NCBI GenBank assembly: GCA_964355425.1
Contig: CAYHDN010000009.1
Span: 1-20,513 of the forward strand
Source: CAYHDN01 sp964355425
GTDB lineage: Bacteria; Patescibacteriota; UBA1384; XYA2-FULL-43-10; CAINNR01
Direction: 5' to 3'
DNA length: 20,513 nucleotides
In this document: positions 19,616 to 20,513 of the stretch, piece after piece
Layout of the letters: each line of letters opens with the position of its first letter
Numbering within the stretch: position 1 is the stretch's first letter
Program-made: the position numbers and the translations under genes
The notes under the pieces: model-generated
Seen by the model: the letters and a program-made list of their open reading frames with translations, nothing else
Database searches by the model: none
What the model was told of the DNA's origin: nothing

Positions 19616-19635
19616 CCTGCCTGTCGGCAGGCAGG
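19616..19635. repeat. GC-rich palindromic repeat, copy 2, in the gyrB leader
   Basis: CCTGCCTG-tcgg-CAGGCAGG. Same as copy 1 at 1583-1602 apart from one loop base. It would form a hairpin in the 5' untranslated region, 26 nt before the gyrB ATG. Confidence 0.85.
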
Positions 19636-19661
19636 GACTCGTAAGACTAATTGGATTTTTT

Positions 19662-20513
19662 ATGACTGATGAAGATAAAGTAAAGCAATCTACGACCTAT
19701 GACGCTTCTAAAATTACAGTACTTCAGGGTCTTGAACCGGTACGCAAGCGTCCAGGAATGTATATTGGCGGTACCAGTGTCGATGGCCTACATCATTTGA
19801 TTTGGGAGGTTTTGGATAATGCAATTGACGAGGCAATGGGTGGTTTTTGCGACCGGGTAACGATTACTTTGGAAGATAACGGTTTGGTGACAATTGATGA
19901 TAACGGTCGTGGAATTCCAGTTGATAAGCATAAAACGACAGGAAAATCTGCGCTTGAAACCGTCATGACGACACTTCACGCCGGCGGTAAATTCGGTGGT
20001 GACTCATCGTATAAAGTTTCTGGGGGGTTGCATGGCGTTGGAGTTTCGGTTGTAAACGCACTTTCCAGCGAATTTACCGCCGAAGTTCACAGAGATGGCA
20101 ATGTTTATCAGCAAAAATACTCCCGGGGCAAGGTAACTAGCGATGTCGAAATTGTCGGCAAAACTGACCGAACCGGAACTGTTCAGAAATTTGTCCCTGA
20201 TCCGGAAATCTTTCCGATTATTGAATTTGATTTTCAAACCGTTGTTAGCCATTGCCGCCAGCAGGCTTATCTAACCAAAGGACTGCGGATTACGATTAAA
20301 GACTTGCGAACGAAGAAGTCGCCGGAAGAAAAAGAAGATACAGAAAATCAAGCGGAGGGCTCCGACGCTTCAACGGAGACGTCGGAGGTCGGAGTCCCGA
20401 CCGAAAGCGTCGGGGAAGATAAAGAAGACAGAGAAGAGGAAAATGAGAAAGTCAAATTGGATAAAAGCGATGCCTTGGGTGCAAAAGAATATAGCTTTTA
20501 TTTCGAAGGCGGT
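19662..20513 (+). CDS. gyrB: DNA gyrase subunit B, 5' part (runs off the window)
   Basis: The first 284 residues are visible. GHKL ATPase motifs: WEVLDNAIDEA (Glu general base and Asn for Mg), TIDDNGRGIPVD, the ATP lid with LHAGGKFGGDSSYKVSGGLHGVG, and SVVNALS. LQGLEPVRKRPGMYIGGT at 21-38 is the standard N-terminus. The transducer domain begins, then residues about 218-274 form a Lys/Glu/Asp-rich stretch before AKEYSFYFEGG; ordinary GyrB has only a few residues here. Part of this insertion (233-251) is encoded by GC-rich palindromic DNA. ATG 19662 has no evident Shine-Dalgarno. GyrB hydrolyses ATP to drive negative supercoiling with GyrA. ParE is the alternative, but GyrB fits better. Confidence 0.95.
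   Translation, partial: MTDEDKVKQSTTYDASKITVLQGLEPVRKRPGMYIGGTSVDGLHHLIWEVLDNAIDEAMGGFCDRVTITLEDNGLVTIDDNGRGIPVDKHKTTGKSALETVMTTLHAGGKFGGDSSYKVSGGLHGVGVSVVNALSSEFTAEVHRDGNVYQQKYSRGKVTSDVEIVGKTDRTGTVQKFVPDPEIFPIIEFDFQTVVSHCRQQAYLTKGLRITIKDLRTKKSPEEKEDTENQAEGSDASTETSEVGVPTESVGEDKEDREEENEKVKLDKSDALGAKEYSFYFEGG
20360..20414. repeat. GC-rich palindromic element inside gyrB
   Basis: CTCCGACG (20360-20367) pairs with CGTCGGAG (20380-20387); CCCGAC (20396-20401) pairs with GTCGGG (20409-20414); GGTCGG (20387-20392) can alternatively pair with CCGACC (20397-20402). GC content is far above the surrounding gyrB sequence. It keeps the frame open. Confidence 0.75.

Noticed and set aside
1..20513. Alternative genetic code with TGA as glycine
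   Set aside because: TGA ends the genes at 1062 and 16792 at natural protein ends, and no recognised protein needs TGA read through.

Overview
The window looks like a chromosomal contig from a Candidate Phyla Radiation (Patescibacteria) bacterium. This is inferred from gene content: a DUF4012 membrane protein, a 48-residue DUF5679 zinc-ribbon protein, a PaaX protein with a Cas2-like domain, a one-RRM RNA-binding protein, DUF2207 and LiaF-type membrane proteins, tight packing and AT-rich DNA. TGA is read as stop, so the recoded lineages (Gracilibacteria, Absconditabacteria) do not fit. A run of 100 N at 3567-3666 is an assembly gap inside an ABC permease gene.

Layout. 1-650: start of a leftward membrane protein, the RNase P RNA gene (with an AT-rich insertion) and tRNA-Gln(TTG). 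661-2135: a nucleotidyltransferase-like protein, an RRM protein with a structured leader, a leftward Flp-type pilin-like microprotein and a leftward GC-rich putative ncRNA. 2205-5372: an ABC exporter pair, a ZIP-like transporter and two 55-residue membrane proteins. 5420-6851, leftward: AMMECR1 protein and its radical SAM partner. 6964-7755: a REP-associated (Y1) transposase between long palindromes. 7807-12378: a rightward six-gene run of a DEDDy exonuclease, four membrane or exported proteins and a thioredoxin-like protein without its CxxC. 12604-13465: DUF5679 protein, a 34-bp perfect palindrome and a leftward GC-rich orphan. 13607-16112: an initiating sugar-phosphate transferase and a GT4 glycosyltransferase, together suggesting lipid-linked surface glycan synthesis. 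16164-16826: a PaaX/Cas2-like gene bracketed by two identical 31-bp imperfect palindromes. 16953-20513: a second leftward GC-rich orphan, the DUF4012 protein and the 5' part of gyrB, which carries an in-frame acidic insertion.

Three patterns run through the window. (1) Two single-gene units (RAYT and PaaX/Cas2-like) sit between near-identical hairpin-forming repeats with almost no spare DNA. (2) Three leftward GC-rich genes (pilin-like, 182 aa, 142 aa) each stand alone with a 17-nt-spacer sigma70-like promoter and a hairpin/T-tract terminator, and a fourth leftward GC-rich unit looks like an RNA gene. (3) Several genes have a TATAAT-like -10 box only 6-8 nt before the ATG, predicting leaderless mRNAs, while others have strong Shine-Dalgarno sequences.

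All assignments come from reading the sequence and remembered family signatures. No database search or folding program was run.
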